From Paraburkholderia ribeironis (lineage in GTDB: Bacteria > Pseudomonadota > Gammaproteobacteria > Burkholderiales > Burkholderiaceae), in the NCBI RefSeq assembly GCF_900019265.1, contig NZ_CYGX02000038.1, positions 110,421 through 174,420 of the forward strand: DNA of 64,000 nucleotides, read 5' to 3'. Made by a program: the position numbers and the translations under genes. The notes beneath the pieces are model-generated. The model was not told the origin of the DNA. It worked only from the letters and a program-made list of their open reading frames with translations, and did not search any database. Every line of letters starts with the position of its first letter. Positions within the stretch are counted from its first letter, which is position 1. Positions 24,455-35,121 of this stretch are shown here, piece after piece.

Positions 24455-26826
24455 TCGACGCGCACTGTCTCCGAGAAGAGTCCAGGCAGCTCGCCGAGTT
24501 CCTGTGCGGCCCCGAGCGCGAAGCCGTCACCCGACGCATAGGGATAGCGCGACAGGGCCGGTGCGCCGCCGGTGAAATAGAAATCCCCAAGCGTCGCATC
24601 GGCTCGTCGGTACAACACGAGCGCCGCGCCGCGCTGGTCGCGCACGAAGGCCGGAAACACATCCGACCACGCCATGCCATGCAATGTCGCGGATTCGACG
24701 GGCACGCTCGCTGGGCTATCCATGTCGAGCGTGGCGATGTCGATCATCGCGTCGTCGTTGGCTTCGTCGAGATGCGGGCTCAGCAGGATCAGCGTGTCGC
24801 TGCCTTTGCCGTGCACGGCACCGATTGTCGTCTTCACGAAGCCGGGCACGAAACGCGCCGGCAACGGGCGGCGTTCGCCGATGGTCATGCGGGCGCCGTT
24901 GTTCCTGATCGGCGTGAGTGCGAGCCGGCCGTCGACGCTCTCCACCGCGACCAGCGACACGCGCGAACCCATGGTCTGCAGCGGCAGGAAATCGGCGTTC
25001 CGCTGCAGGGTCCTCGCCTGCGCGACAAGCTTAGGCGCCAGGCCGGTGGTCCCCTGCGAAGCTGCGACCCACAGATCGAGCCCGCTGTCGGATCGCTTCT
25101 GCGCGATCAGCACGCCGGCTCGCCGCGTTGCCGCGAAATCCGCCGCCACGTATTGCTGCGTCAATTCGGGCTTGAATGCGCTGGTGGTTTGCAACCACAG
25201 GCGCGGCACGTCGAAGCGTTCGCCAGTACTGCGAAGCAACCAGAATGCGGTGCCACCCTGACGCGCGGTGATGACCATCAGGTCCTGCTTGCCGTCGCCG
25301 TCGAAATCACCGAGCACGAAGCGCGCGCTGTCGAAGCATAGCGAGTCGGCGGTGCAACTCGGCGCGGTGGCGCGCGGATCGAAAGGCACCGCGCTCGCGT
25401 ACCAGAGGACCGGCGGCGCGGCTTTCGTGAGCGAGGCGGCATACACGTTGAAACCCGGACCATCGTGTTGCCGCTGCACATACACGGCGGCCTCATCGCC
25501 CGTACCGGTGATGTCTCCGTACATCGCGGTGGCGAGCCTCAGATCGTTGGCCTGAGCCTGTTGCCTGGCGGCCCAGCGGAAGCGCGTGGTGAGCGACGTG
25601 CAGCCGCGCATCGTCAGCTTGCCGCCGCTCTCGCCGAGGCAATGCCGCTGCGGCGTATAGACGAGGCCGAAATCCCATGGCGTCCAGCGCTGCGCCGTGT
25701 CCCACTGATCGCAGGTTTCGGAAACCAGATAGCCGTCGCGCTCGGCGATGCATTGCGACGTCGCCACGCTCACGAGCGCGGCATTGCGCGTATTGCCGGG
25801 ATACACGCTCAGCGGTTCCCAGCGCCATTGCTGCGCGGCCGAACCGTCGCACGCGGCGAGCGTCGGCGCCGCGCCAGCGCCCGCGGATGTCACGCAACGG
25901 CTCGCCGCCGCGTTGAACAATTGCATAGGATGCGCCTGGAAATCCGCCACGCGCCGTCCGGTGTAATCGGCAAATGCATAGCGGCGCGCGACCCAGTTGC
26001 CGTCCCATTGAAATTCGCCGAACACATGCGACGATTCGCTGCCGTCGATCGAAAAGTAGCTGGCGACAATGTCACGCTTGCGCTGCACTTCTGCCGGTGC
26101 AAGGTTGGCGGGCCAGCCGCCGGTCGGGTAGGTGACGTGGTAGACGATCGGCACGCTCTTGCCCAGAGTCTGGGCGACGTGACGCGTAATGCGCGCGGCA
26201 AAGATGTGATCGGGATGCTCGATGAACGGTACGGTATCCGGATTGAGCGTGTAGATCTGCGATGCCTGCGCGAGGATTGCTCTCAGCGTGGCCGACAGGG
26301 AATCGCGATCGTATTTCACACGTCCGGTGCCGTCCCCATTCATCGGGTAGGTGAAGAGCGTGGCGCGCTGCTCCCATAGCAGACCGAGCGGCACACGGCC
26401 GCCGCGCACGCCGCCGCCCGGCAGACGCAATTCGAGCAGGCGCACCTGGGGCTTCGCCTTCAACACCATCTGATGCACGAGCTTGCCGGCAAGCGGGATA
26501 TTCGATTCGGCCCATTCGTCGGGCACGCCCGCCATCCGTGCGTAGGCGAGCCGCGACGCCCGCTCGCGAGTCTGCACGTAGGCGAAGTCAGCGCCGTTGG
26601 CGCCGCCGATCAGATGGACGGTGGTCACGCACCATCCGGCGTCGAGCCGCTCGTTGATCGCGGGGTCCACGAACAGCAGATCATCGTCGAGATGGGCGAC
26701 CACCGTGATCAGCGTGCCTGCGCCGCAATCGGCCGCGCGTGCGGGGCCTGCGCACAAGGCGAAAAGAAACAGCACGAGAAAGGCAATGGATGAACCGCGA
26801 ACGAGCCTGGTTACCGATGATCGCAT
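24439..26826 (-). CDS. Secreted PIG-L-type deacetylase with lectin-like and FG-GAP-like segments
   Basis: A 795-residue exported protein with a signal peptide at 1-31 (SSIAFLVLFLFALCAGPARA). Residues about 38-260 are a PIG-L (LmbE) domain, zinc-dependent N-deacetylases of sugar substrates: AHLDDD at 44-49 and HPDH at 204-207 are the metal motifs. Residues about 295-420 carry ricin-type QxW-like repeats with paired cysteines (QQWRWEPL, AQRWTPWDF, TRFRW), suggesting carbohydrate binding. The rest contains beta-propeller or FG-GAP-like repeats, best seen as VLGDFDGDGKQDLMV at 504-518. It sits between a glycosyltransferase and a GDP-mannose hydrolase, so deacetylation of the exopolysaccharide or a similar glycan is plausible. 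Confidence 0.82.
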   Translation of the reverse strand: MRSSVTRLVRGSSIAFLVLFLFALCAGPARAADCGAGTLITVVAHLDDDLLFVDPAINERLDAGWCVTTVHLIGGANGADFAYVQTRERASRLAYARMAGVPDEWAESNIPLAGKLVHQMVLKAKPQVRLLELRLPGGGVRGGRVPLGLLWEQRATLFTYPMNGDGTGRVKYDRDSLSATLRAILAQASQIYTLNPDTVPFIEHPDHIFAARITRHVAQTLGKSVPIVYHVTYPTGGWPANLAPAEVQRKRDIVASYFSIDGSESSHVFGEFQWDGNWVARRYAFADYTGRRVADFQAHPMQLFNAAASRCVTSAGAGAAPTLAACDGSAAQQWRWEPLSVYPGNTRNAALVSVATSQCIAERDGYLVSETCDQWDTAQRWTPWDFGLVYTPQRHCLGESGGKLTMRGCTSLTTRFRWAARQQAQANDLRLATAMYGDITGTGDEAAVYVQRQHDGPGFNVYAASLTKAAPPVLWYASAVPFDPRATAPSCTADSLCFDSARFVLGDFDGDGKQDLMVITARQGGTAFWLLRSTGERFDVPRLWLQTTSAFKPELTQQYVAADFAATRRAGVLIAQKRSDSGLDLWVAASQGTTGLAPKLVAQARTLQRNADFLPLQTMGSRVSLVAVESVDGRLALTPIRNNGARMTIGERRPLPARFVPGFVKTTIGAVHGKGSDTLILLSPHLDEANDDAMIDIATLDMDSPASVPVESATLHGMAWSDVFPAFVRDQRGAALVLYRRADATLGDFYFTGGAPALSRYPYASGDGFALGAAQELGELPGLFSETVRVDRLAQ

Positions 26827-26973
26827 GGTGATTCGAACCCCTGACAGTGGGCTCGATCATACTTCAGCGGAATCGCGCGGCACGTGGGCGAACTCACAGT
26901 CGGCTTCACGTTGTGGGCTGCGCACGGGCAGGCGCGGCGTCACGGCGTTATGGCGTTGCGTGGCAGAACCGCT

Positions 26974-27426
26974 TTAGCGGAAGTACGCCTTGGTGTTCTC
27001 GTGGACGTCGGTGCGTACAAGCAGTTCGGATGGCGTGAGCCAGAGATACTCGCTGTGCTGGTCGAGCCGTCCGATCGGTGCCGCGCTGGTCAGCGACAGC
27101 GCATAGGCAAGCACGATGTAATGCGTCGACACGTGCGGCTCGGCCGCGAAGTTATCGCTGTAGTGGTGTTCGAACACACCTTCGAACCGCGCGGCCGCGC
27201 GTGTCAGATTCGCGAGGCCCAATTCGGCGTCGGCAATGCGCGCGAACGCGGCGTCGAGTGTTTCGTTTTTTTGAATGCGGCCGCCCGGCACGAACCAGGT
27301 GCCGCGCGCCGGGCGGTTGCGGCGATGGCCGAGCAGGACGCGCCCGTCGGCATCGCTGACGATCAGATCGATCGCGACCAGTGGTGTCAGACGCACTACG
27401 TCAAGAAAATCGCTCTGGGTCAGCAT
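26974..27426 (-). CDS. gmm: GDP-mannose mannosyl hydrolase (Nudix)
   Basis: A 150-residue Nudix protein that hydrolyses GDP-mannose (or GDP-glucose) to GDP and sugar. Its sequence follows E. coli Gmm/WcaH closely: LSDFLDVVRLTPLVAIDLIV-like start, RRNRPARGTWFVPGGRIQKN and ETLDAAFARIADAELGL. The Nudix box lacks the usual REUXEE arrangement, as is normal for Gmm. In colanic-acid clusters this enzyme sits beside gmd and fcl and tunes GDP-mannose levels; here it lies about 11 kb from them, on the minus strand. The ATG at 27426 is the natural start. Confidence 0.9.
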   Translation of the reverse strand: MLTQSDFLDVVRLTPLVAIDLIVSDADGRVLLGHRRNRPARGTWFVPGGRIQKNETLDAAFARIADAELGLANLTRAAARFEGVFEHHYSDNFAAEPHVSTHYIVLAYALSLTSAAPIGRLDQHSEYLWLTPSELLVRTDVHENTKAYFR

Positions 27427-27501
27427 GAGTTCTCCAGCAGGTCGGGCGCTGATCAGGCGCGCAATGTTCCCCGAGCGATGCGCGGGGTGTGGATCGATGC
27501 A

Positions 27502-27651
27502 TTAGGAATCCTGATGATGCTCGTCATTCCGTGTGAGCCGGTCCGACACGTGTGCCAATAGCAACACGAGCAGCACCGCGCAGATCGTCACAAAGAGGAA
27601 CGCCCCGATCATTGCAGCCAGTATCAGCATTATCCATGCAAGGCCGTTCAT
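27502..27651 (-). CDS. Small single-span membrane protein (49 residues)
   Basis: A short gene encoding MNGLAWIMLILAAMIGAFLF, continuing VTICAVLLVLLLAHVSDRLT and ending with a polar tail NDEHHQDS. The first 35 or so residues are strongly hydrophobic and could form one or two membrane helices; the tail is charged. On the minus strand GGAG lies eight bases before the ATG at 27651. It lies between gmm and the hydrolase-like gene, on the same strand. No family is recognised; it could be a small membrane peptide that stabilises an envelope complex, but that is a guess. Confidence 0.55.
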   Translation of the reverse strand: MNGLAWIMLILAAMIGAFLFVTICAVLLVLLLAHVSDRLTRNDEHHQDS

Positions 27652-27765
27652 CTGTGCCGCTCCAGCGTATTGTCAGGCATGCTAACCCGCTCGGGCGGCG
27701 ATGCTATGTGCGGCAGCCAGCGCCGATTCCGTCACCTGACGCCGAACTATCGTCACATCGCGCCA

Positions 27766-30108
<2,343 letters not shown>

Positions 30109-30908
30109 GGGTCCCCCGTCCTGTTCGCTGCATCTTCTGCCGGCGACGATCGCCTGCGATGCGTCGCCAAATTGCTAGATCACCAGGTCAGAACGGACTG
30201 CGTTCACTCGCACGGGCAATCTGTTGCGCAAACCGCATAGTGTATTTCCGCAATCCGTTGGCGGAATTGAGCCGCTCTTCGATCGGCACAATCCGCCATT
30301 GGCCCACCTATTGCGGGGCGGGCTAAAGTTGTCTTATATCCGTGTTTCACGATTGAAACATTAATCGCAGTGTTTATATCCGCTTTATCCAATAACAACC
30401 AATTAAATAATTTGACGCCCCGTAAGGTGCTTATATTAGACACTTGATTCTCCAATTGTGCCCCGCCTGGTATCTGGCGGGAAAAATCCGGCGCACGGCC
30501 CGTCAGCGAGCGCTGGTGCGGCGAGCGGGCTGTACTCATTCTGCCGGCACAGCGGCAAGAAGTCACTTCAAATGTGCGAAATAACGGGCGGATCAAATCG
30601 TAAGTCCGTCTTTTTCGAGTGGCCCCGTAGTGTGCGCTGGCGTACGCAGGCGATTTTTCATTTGCATTAAGATTTGCGGACTACCTATTCATTCCTATGT
30701 GGAATCGGCCATTAATTCATTGATAGGCCGTGCCGTCGGGAAGGTGTTCCGAATCCCAATGACGGGCCACTTCATCGATGCGCCAACATGTCGGCAGTTT
30801 CGGTCATGGCGGCTAAATGCTGGAATGTCCGTCGCACTGATCCGTTGTAGAGAGTCAGCCCTGTGCGGCCATCAAGAGTGAAGGGTAGCTCCGCTTTCTG
30901 TAGAGAGG
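30109..30908. other. 800-bp intergenic region with A/T-rich core
   Basis: The region lies between the minus-strand hydrolase-like gene and the plus-strand AraC-type regulator. 30330-30440 is strongly A/T-rich and contains a palindrome at 30344-30359 and a TTGACG at 30412 followed 17 bases later by ATTAGA, a possible sigma-70 promoter. None of the open frames here looks like a gene. It is likely to be a major regulatory region at the edge of the EPS locus. Confidence 0.5.
30344..30359. promoter_or_regulatory. Perfect inverted repeat, candidate operator
   Basis: GTTTCA (30344-30349) and TGAAAC (30354-30359) are exact inverted repeats spaced by CGAT in A/T-rich DNA upstream of both flanking genes. 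It has the size of a dimer-binding site; the binding protein is not known. Confidence 0.5.
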
Positions 30909-31898
30909 ATGACTATGACCTGCGCGAGTCTCGAGTCTGCCATGCTGCGCTGGGTGCATGCTCCGAACAAGGGTATGCGTCGCATCGCGATACTGATGTT
31001 CAACGATTGCTCGCTGCAGGGCGCGGGCGTCGTCGCCGAGGTGTTTCAGACAGCCAATGAAATGGCTTCGCCCGGCTCGGGTGGTTGGTTGTACGACGTA
31101 TCTTTCCTGTCTGCCGACGGCGGCATGGTGACGTCTTCATCGGCGCTGCGCGTCTGGACAGACGGACTCGATGCGCGGCATTTCGGCGGCTTCGATGCGT
31201 TGTTTATCGCGGGCGGCAAGGGCGCCGGCGCGGCCGCCACTGACGAGCGGCTGATCGCGTGGCTGCGCCGCATTCGCCGCAACACCGGCATGATCCGGCC
31301 GATCGCGGAAGGACGCGCGTTGCTCGAGATGGCTTACCTGTCCGACGGCAAGGACAGCGGTGACATCCGTGCGCAGACGAATGGCGCACATCATCCAGCG
31401 TCGGGCGCCGATGGCGGCGACCGCCTGGAATCGATGAGAAGCGCGCTCGCGATGATCAAGCGCGATCTCGGCGGCGCAGTTGCGCGCACGGTGGCCGAAC
31501 GCCTGCTCGCCGATTCGTGTTCGAACCTCGCGCCGCTGCTCGGCGAAGACGGCGGCTTGAGCCCTGGCGACAAGGTGCGCGCGGCGGCGCGCTGGCTGCA
31601 GGAGAACTGCCAGCAGTCCATTTCGATCGCCGACGCCGCGCAGTTCGCGGCGATGAGCGAGCGCAACTTTTTGCGTCGCTTCAAGATGGAAATGGGCATC
31701 ACGCCGTCCAGCTTTCTGCTGCACGAGCGTCTCGCGGTGACTTGCAGCCTGTTGACCGAATCGGAATTACCGGTCGACAAGATTGCTCGCCGCACTGGCA
31801 TGGGCAACGGCGACCGCCTCGCGAAAGTATTCCGCAAGCGGATGAGAATTTCTCCCACCGAGTTCAGGATTCAAAGCCGGCGCATGGTCGGCCAATAG
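30909..31898 (+). CDS. AraC-family regulator with N-terminal GlxA/DJ-1-like domain
   Basis: A 329-residue regulator. The N-terminal part (about 22-185) resembles the GlxA/PfpI fold: MRRIAILMFNDCSLQGAGVV and FGGFDALFIAGGKGAG. The usual nucleophilic Cys of active DJ-1 enzymes is not visible in an obvious elbow, so it is probably a sensor. The C-terminal AraC DNA-binding part (about 230-327) reads ISIADAAQFAAMSERNFLRR and ends MGNGDRLAKVFRKRMRISPT. It lies directly upstream of manC on the same strand (91 bp), which makes it the leading candidate regulator of the exopolysaccharide operon. Start at the ATG 30909 after GAGAGGATGACT. Confidence 0.88.
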   Translation: MTMTCASLESAMLRWVHAPNKGMRRIAILMFNDCSLQGAGVVAEVFQTANEMASPGSGGWLYDVSFLSADGGMVTSSSALRVWTDGLDARHFGGFDALFIAGGKGAGAAATDERLIAWLRRIRRNTGMIRPIAEGRALLEMAYLSDGKDSGDIRAQTNGAHHPASGADGGDRLESMRSALAMIKRDLGGAVARTVAERLLADSCSNLAPLLGEDGGLSPGDKVRAAARWLQENCQQSISIADAAQFAAMSERNFLRRFKMEMGITPSSFLLHERLAVTCSLLTESELPVDKIARRTGMGNGDRLAKVFRKRMRISPTEFRIQSRRMVGQ

Positions 31899-31989
31899 CA
31901 TACGAGCGACCCGGCCTGGCGGCCGTGCGAGGAGCGCGGCGTCCGGGGCGAGTATCCGCTGATTTTGGAAAAATATAAGGAATCCGAAT

Positions 31990-33615
31990 ATGTTGACGCA
32001 CGGACCGGTGAGCGCCACATCTGCCGACCTGGACGGCGCGAGTGCCGGGGCGGCTGGCGCACGTTGCGCGCATATCGTCCCGGTGATTCTTGCGGGGGGC
32101 TCGGGCACGCGCCTGTGGCCCGTATCGCGCGAGAATTTCCCGAAGCAACTGATCGACGTGGTCGGCTCCGATTCGCTGCTGCAGGCGACCGCGCGGCGCA
32201 TGGACGGCTTCCCGTCCGGCTGGAACGTGAACGCTTCGCCGATCATCGTGTGCGGCGAAGAGCATCGCTTCGTGATTGCCGAGCAGCTTCACGAAAATGG
32301 CGTCGATGCGCGTCTTGTCGTCGAACCCGCACGCCGCGATACGGCGCCGGCGCTGACGCTGGCGGCGTCGCTCGCCTGTGCGGACGGCGGCGACGCCATT
32401 CTCGTCGTGATGCCGGCCGATCATTCGATCGCCGACGTGCCCGCGTTGCAGCGCGCGCTGGAGTGCGCGGCACGCCATGCGGAGCAAGGTGCGGTGGCGA
32501 CCCTCGGCGTGCCGCCCACGCATCCCGACACGGGTTTCGGCTATATCCGCATCGGCGCGGAATTGGCCGGCGGCGCGCATGCGATCGACAGCTTCGTCGA
32601 GAAGCCCGCGCAGGAAATCGCCGCGCAGTACGTGGCGGCCGGCACGTACTGGTGGAACAGCGGCATCTTTATCGTGCGCGCGAGCGTGTGGCTCGACACG
32701 CTCAAGCGGCTGCAACCGGACATGCATGCGGCCTGCGAGCGGGCATTTGCCGGCGGCCGCCATGATGGCGCGGTGTTCCGTCCGTTGCTGGACGCGTTCC
32801 TCAGCGTGCCCGCGGATTCGATCGATTACGCGGTCATGGAACACCTGACCGATAGCACGGGCCAGGGTGCGGCGAGCAGCAAGAACAGCAGCGACAGCAC
32901 CGACGGCGCCAACAGCACCGACAGCGCCGACAGCGCCGACGTCACACAGCGCGCCGCGCCGGTGGCGATTCCCGCCGGCATCGTCGTGCGACTCGAGGCG
33001 GGCTGGTCGGACCTCGGTTCGTGGGACGCGGTGTGGGCCGCGATGGAGAAGGACGCCAACGGCAACGCCGGGCGTGGACGGGTCACGTTCGAAGGTGCGG
33101 TGTCGAGCTACGCGCATTCGGAAGGACGGCTGGTCGCTTGCGTCGGCACCAGCAACGTCGTGGTGGTCGAGACCGCCGATGCGGTGCTGGTGGTCGACCG
33201 CTCGCACGTGCAGGACGTCAAGGGGCTGGTGGCGCGTATCAAGGCGCAGCACGCGCCGGAGGCCGACGCGCATCGCAAGGTGCGCCGCCCCTGGGGCTTC
33301 TACGATTCGATCGACCACGGCGAGCGTTTTCAGGTCAAGCGCATCGTCGTGACGCCGGGCGCACAGCTTTCGTTGCAACTGCATCACCACCGCGCTGAGC
33401 ATTGGGTGGTCGTGCGTGGCACGGCACTCGTCACGCGCGGCGAAGAGCAGTTCCTGCTGAGCGAAAACGAATCGACCTATATCCCGCTCGGCACTCGCCA
33501 CCGGCTCGAAAACCCGGGGAAAGTGCCGCTCGAAATCATTGAAATCCAGTCAGGCACCTATCTGGGTGAAGACGACATTGTGAGGTTCAACGACACCTAC
33601 GGCCGCTGCTCCTAA
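31990..33615 (+). CDS. manC: Mannose-1-phosphate guanylyltransferase / mannose-6-phosphate isomerase
   Basis: A 541-residue bifunctional enzyme making GDP-mannose from Man-1-P and GTP and interconverting Man-6-P and Fru-6-P. The nucleotidyltransferase motif is at 31-52 (PVILAGGSGTRLWPVSRENF); FVEKP is at 202-206; the C-terminal cupin half carries RPWGFYDSIDHGERFQVKRI and LSLQLHHHRAEHWVVVRGTA. Between IDYAVMEHL and VVRLEAGWSDLGSW, residues about 287-325 are a Ser/Asp/Thr/Ala-rich insertion encoded by short tandem repeats and absent from typical family members. The ATG at 31990 follows AAGGAATCCGAAT. It is the first gene of the large plus-strand operon to wcaI and corresponds to BceA/ManC/CpsB. 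Confidence 0.95.
   Translation: MLTHGPVSATSADLDGASAGAAGARCAHIVPVILAGGSGTRLWPVSRENFPKQLIDVVGSDSLLQATARRMDGFPSGWNVNASPIIVCGEEHRFVIAEQLHENGVDARLVVEPARRDTAPALTLAASLACADGGDAILVVMPADHSIADVPALQRALECAARHAEQGAVATLGVPPTHPDTGFGYIRIGAELAGGAHAIDSFVEKPAQEIAAQYVAAGTYWWNSGIFIVRASVWLDTLKRLQPDMHAACERAFAGGRHDGAVFRPLLDAFLSVPADSIDYAVMEHLTDSTGQGAASSKNSSDSTDGANSTDSADSADVTQRAAPVAIPAGIVVRLEAGWSDLGSWDAVWAAMEKDANGNAGRGRVTFEGAVSSYAHSEGRLVACVGTSNVVVVETADAVLVVDRSHVQDVKGLVARIKAQHAPEADAHRKVRRPWGFYDSIDHGERFQVKRIVVTPGAQLSLQLHHHRAEHWVVVRGTALVTRGEEQFLLSENESTYIPLGTRHRLENPGKVPLEIIEIQSGTYLGEDDIVRFNDTYGRCS
32885..32940 (+). repeat. In-frame tandem repeats forming an insertion in manC
   Basis: Imperfect copies of GACAGCGCC and GACAGCACC encode a Ser-Asp-Ser-Thr-Asp-Gly-Ala type stretch. 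It lies in a surface loop of the nucleotidyltransferase half. The unit is 9 or 12 bp, so expansion or loss does not disturb the frame. Confidence 0.8.
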
Positions 33616-33668
33616 GCAGCACGCCGGGATTCATTTGCGGATGGAACGGCAACAAAGAGGCAAGCAAA

Positions 33669-35054
33669 ATGCGCAAGTTTCAGGATTTACTCGCGCGAGT
33701 TTTCGATGTCGCGTTGGTATTGGCGGGTGCGGCGGCGTCGTCGCAGATCCGTTTCGAATACCTCTCTCAATCGGGGTTCTACTGGGCGCTCGTGATGTTT
33801 TCCGCCGCCTTCGCGCTGGCCATCTTTCCGGCGTTCGGCGTCTACGAATCGTGGCGCGGCCGCTCCAAGCTGGCGCTCGCCGGTCAGGTCTCGCTCGCGT
33901 GGCTGATGGTGCAGGCCTGCGCGCTCGTGCTGATGTATTCGCTGCATCGCAGCGACTTCGTGTCGCGGCTGTGGTTCTCCTACTGGACCGCGATGTCCGG
34001 TGGTCTGCTGGTCGCGTATCGGCTGATCACGCACGCGGTGCTGGCGCGCGCCCGCGGCGCGGGCATGAACCTGCATCAGGTGGCGATTGTCGGCAGCGGC
34101 TCGCAGTGCGACACCATCATCCGCCGCATCGAATCCGCTCCCACCGCCGGCTTTCGCGCGACGGCCGTGTACAACACGCGACCGGACGTATCGGCGGTGA
34201 CGAGCGCGAGCGTGCCGGTGTTCGACACGGTCGACGCGCTCGCCGACTACATCCGTACGAACGACGTGCACGAGCTCTGGCTGATGCTCTCGCTGACCGA
34301 GGAGCCGCTCATCTGTGCGTTGATCGGCGAGTTCCGTGACGATCTGGTGAATATCCGCTTCATGCCGGACGTGCGCAGCCATGCGCTGTTCGAGGGTAGC
34401 GGCGTGATCGATCTGCTCGGTGTGCCGGCGATCAATCTGGTCGCCTCGCCTTTGTCCGCCAGTTCGATGCTGCAGAAGGAAATCTTCGACCGCCTGTTCG
34501 CGGCCGTCGTGCTGATCTGTCTTGCGCCAGTGATGCTCACCATCGCGATCGCGGTGAAGCTGTCCTCGCGCGGGCCGGTGCTGTTCAAGCAGCGGCGCAA
34601 GGGCGCGGATGGACGTGTTTTCACGATCTACAAGTTCCGCTCGATGCGGCTGCATACGGAAGCTAAAGGCACGCTCAGTCAGGCCACACGCAACGACAAG
34701 CGGGTGACGAAAGTCGGCGCGTTCCTGCGGCGCACGAGCCTCGACGAACTGCCGCAATTTTTCAACGTGTTGCTTGGCGACATGTCGGTCGTTGGACCGC
34801 GTCCCCATGCACTCGAGCACGACGACCTGTATCAGAAAGTGGTCGCCGGCTACATCAATCGCTACCGCATCAAGCCGGGTATTACGGGGTGGGCACAGAT
34901 AAACGGCTTTCGTGGCGAAACTGACCGCATCGAGAAGATGGAGCGTCGTGTCGAACATGACCTGTATTACCTGGGTCATTGGTCGTTCGCACTCGACATG
35001 CGGATTATCGGCGCGACGATTGTCGCCGGACTGGTGCATCGAAACGCTTACTAA
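33669..35054 (+). CDS. wcaJ: Undecaprenyl-phosphate glucose/galactose phosphotransferase (initiating transferase)
   Basis: A 461-residue polyisoprenyl-phosphate hexose-1-phosphate transferase that puts the first sugar of the repeat unit on undecaprenyl phosphate at the inner membrane. There are about four N-terminal membrane helices, a CoA-binding-like domain starting LHQVAIVGSGSQCDTIIRRI, then a fifth helix and the catalytic region: KEIFDRLFAAVVLICLAPVM, LFKQRRKGADGRVFTIYKFR, RTSLDELPQFFNVLLGDMSV and VGPRPHALEHDD. The length is normal for WcaJ/BceB. The ATG at 33669 lies 54 bp after the manC stop, after AAAGAGGCAAGCAAA. The next gene, wza, is 67 bp downstream. Confidence 0.95.
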   Translation: MRKFQDLLARVFDVALVLAGAAASSQIRFEYLSQSGFYWALVMFSAAFALAIFPAFGVYESWRGRSKLALAGQVSLAWLMVQACALVLMYSLHRSDFVSRLWFSYWTAMSGGLLVAYRLITHAVLARARGAGMNLHQVAIVGSGSQCDTIIRRIESAPTAGFRATAVYNTRPDVSAVTSASVPVFDTVDALADYIRTNDVHELWLMLSLTEEPLICALIGEFRDDLVNIRFMPDVRSHALFEGSGVIDLLGVPAINLVASPLSASSMLQKEIFDRLFAAVVLICLAPVMLTIAIAVKLSSRGPVLFKQRRKGADGRVFTIYKFRSMRLHTEAKGTLSQATRNDKRVTKVGAFLRRTSLDELPQFFNVLLGDMSVVGPRPHALEHDDLYQKVVAGYINRYRIKPGITGWAQINGFRGETDRIEKMERRVEHDLYYLGHWSFALDMRIIGATIVAGLVHRNAY

Positions 35055-35121
35055 GCAGTTAACAACACGCTGGGCACTGTCTCCTCTGAGAACGGTCGCC
35101 GTGGCGCAAGGAGGAAATGTC

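Noticed and set aside
34912..35121. Upstream extension of wza inside wcaJ
   Set aside because: The added residues do not form a signal peptide, whereas the start at 35122 has a strong ribosome site and a proper lipobox.
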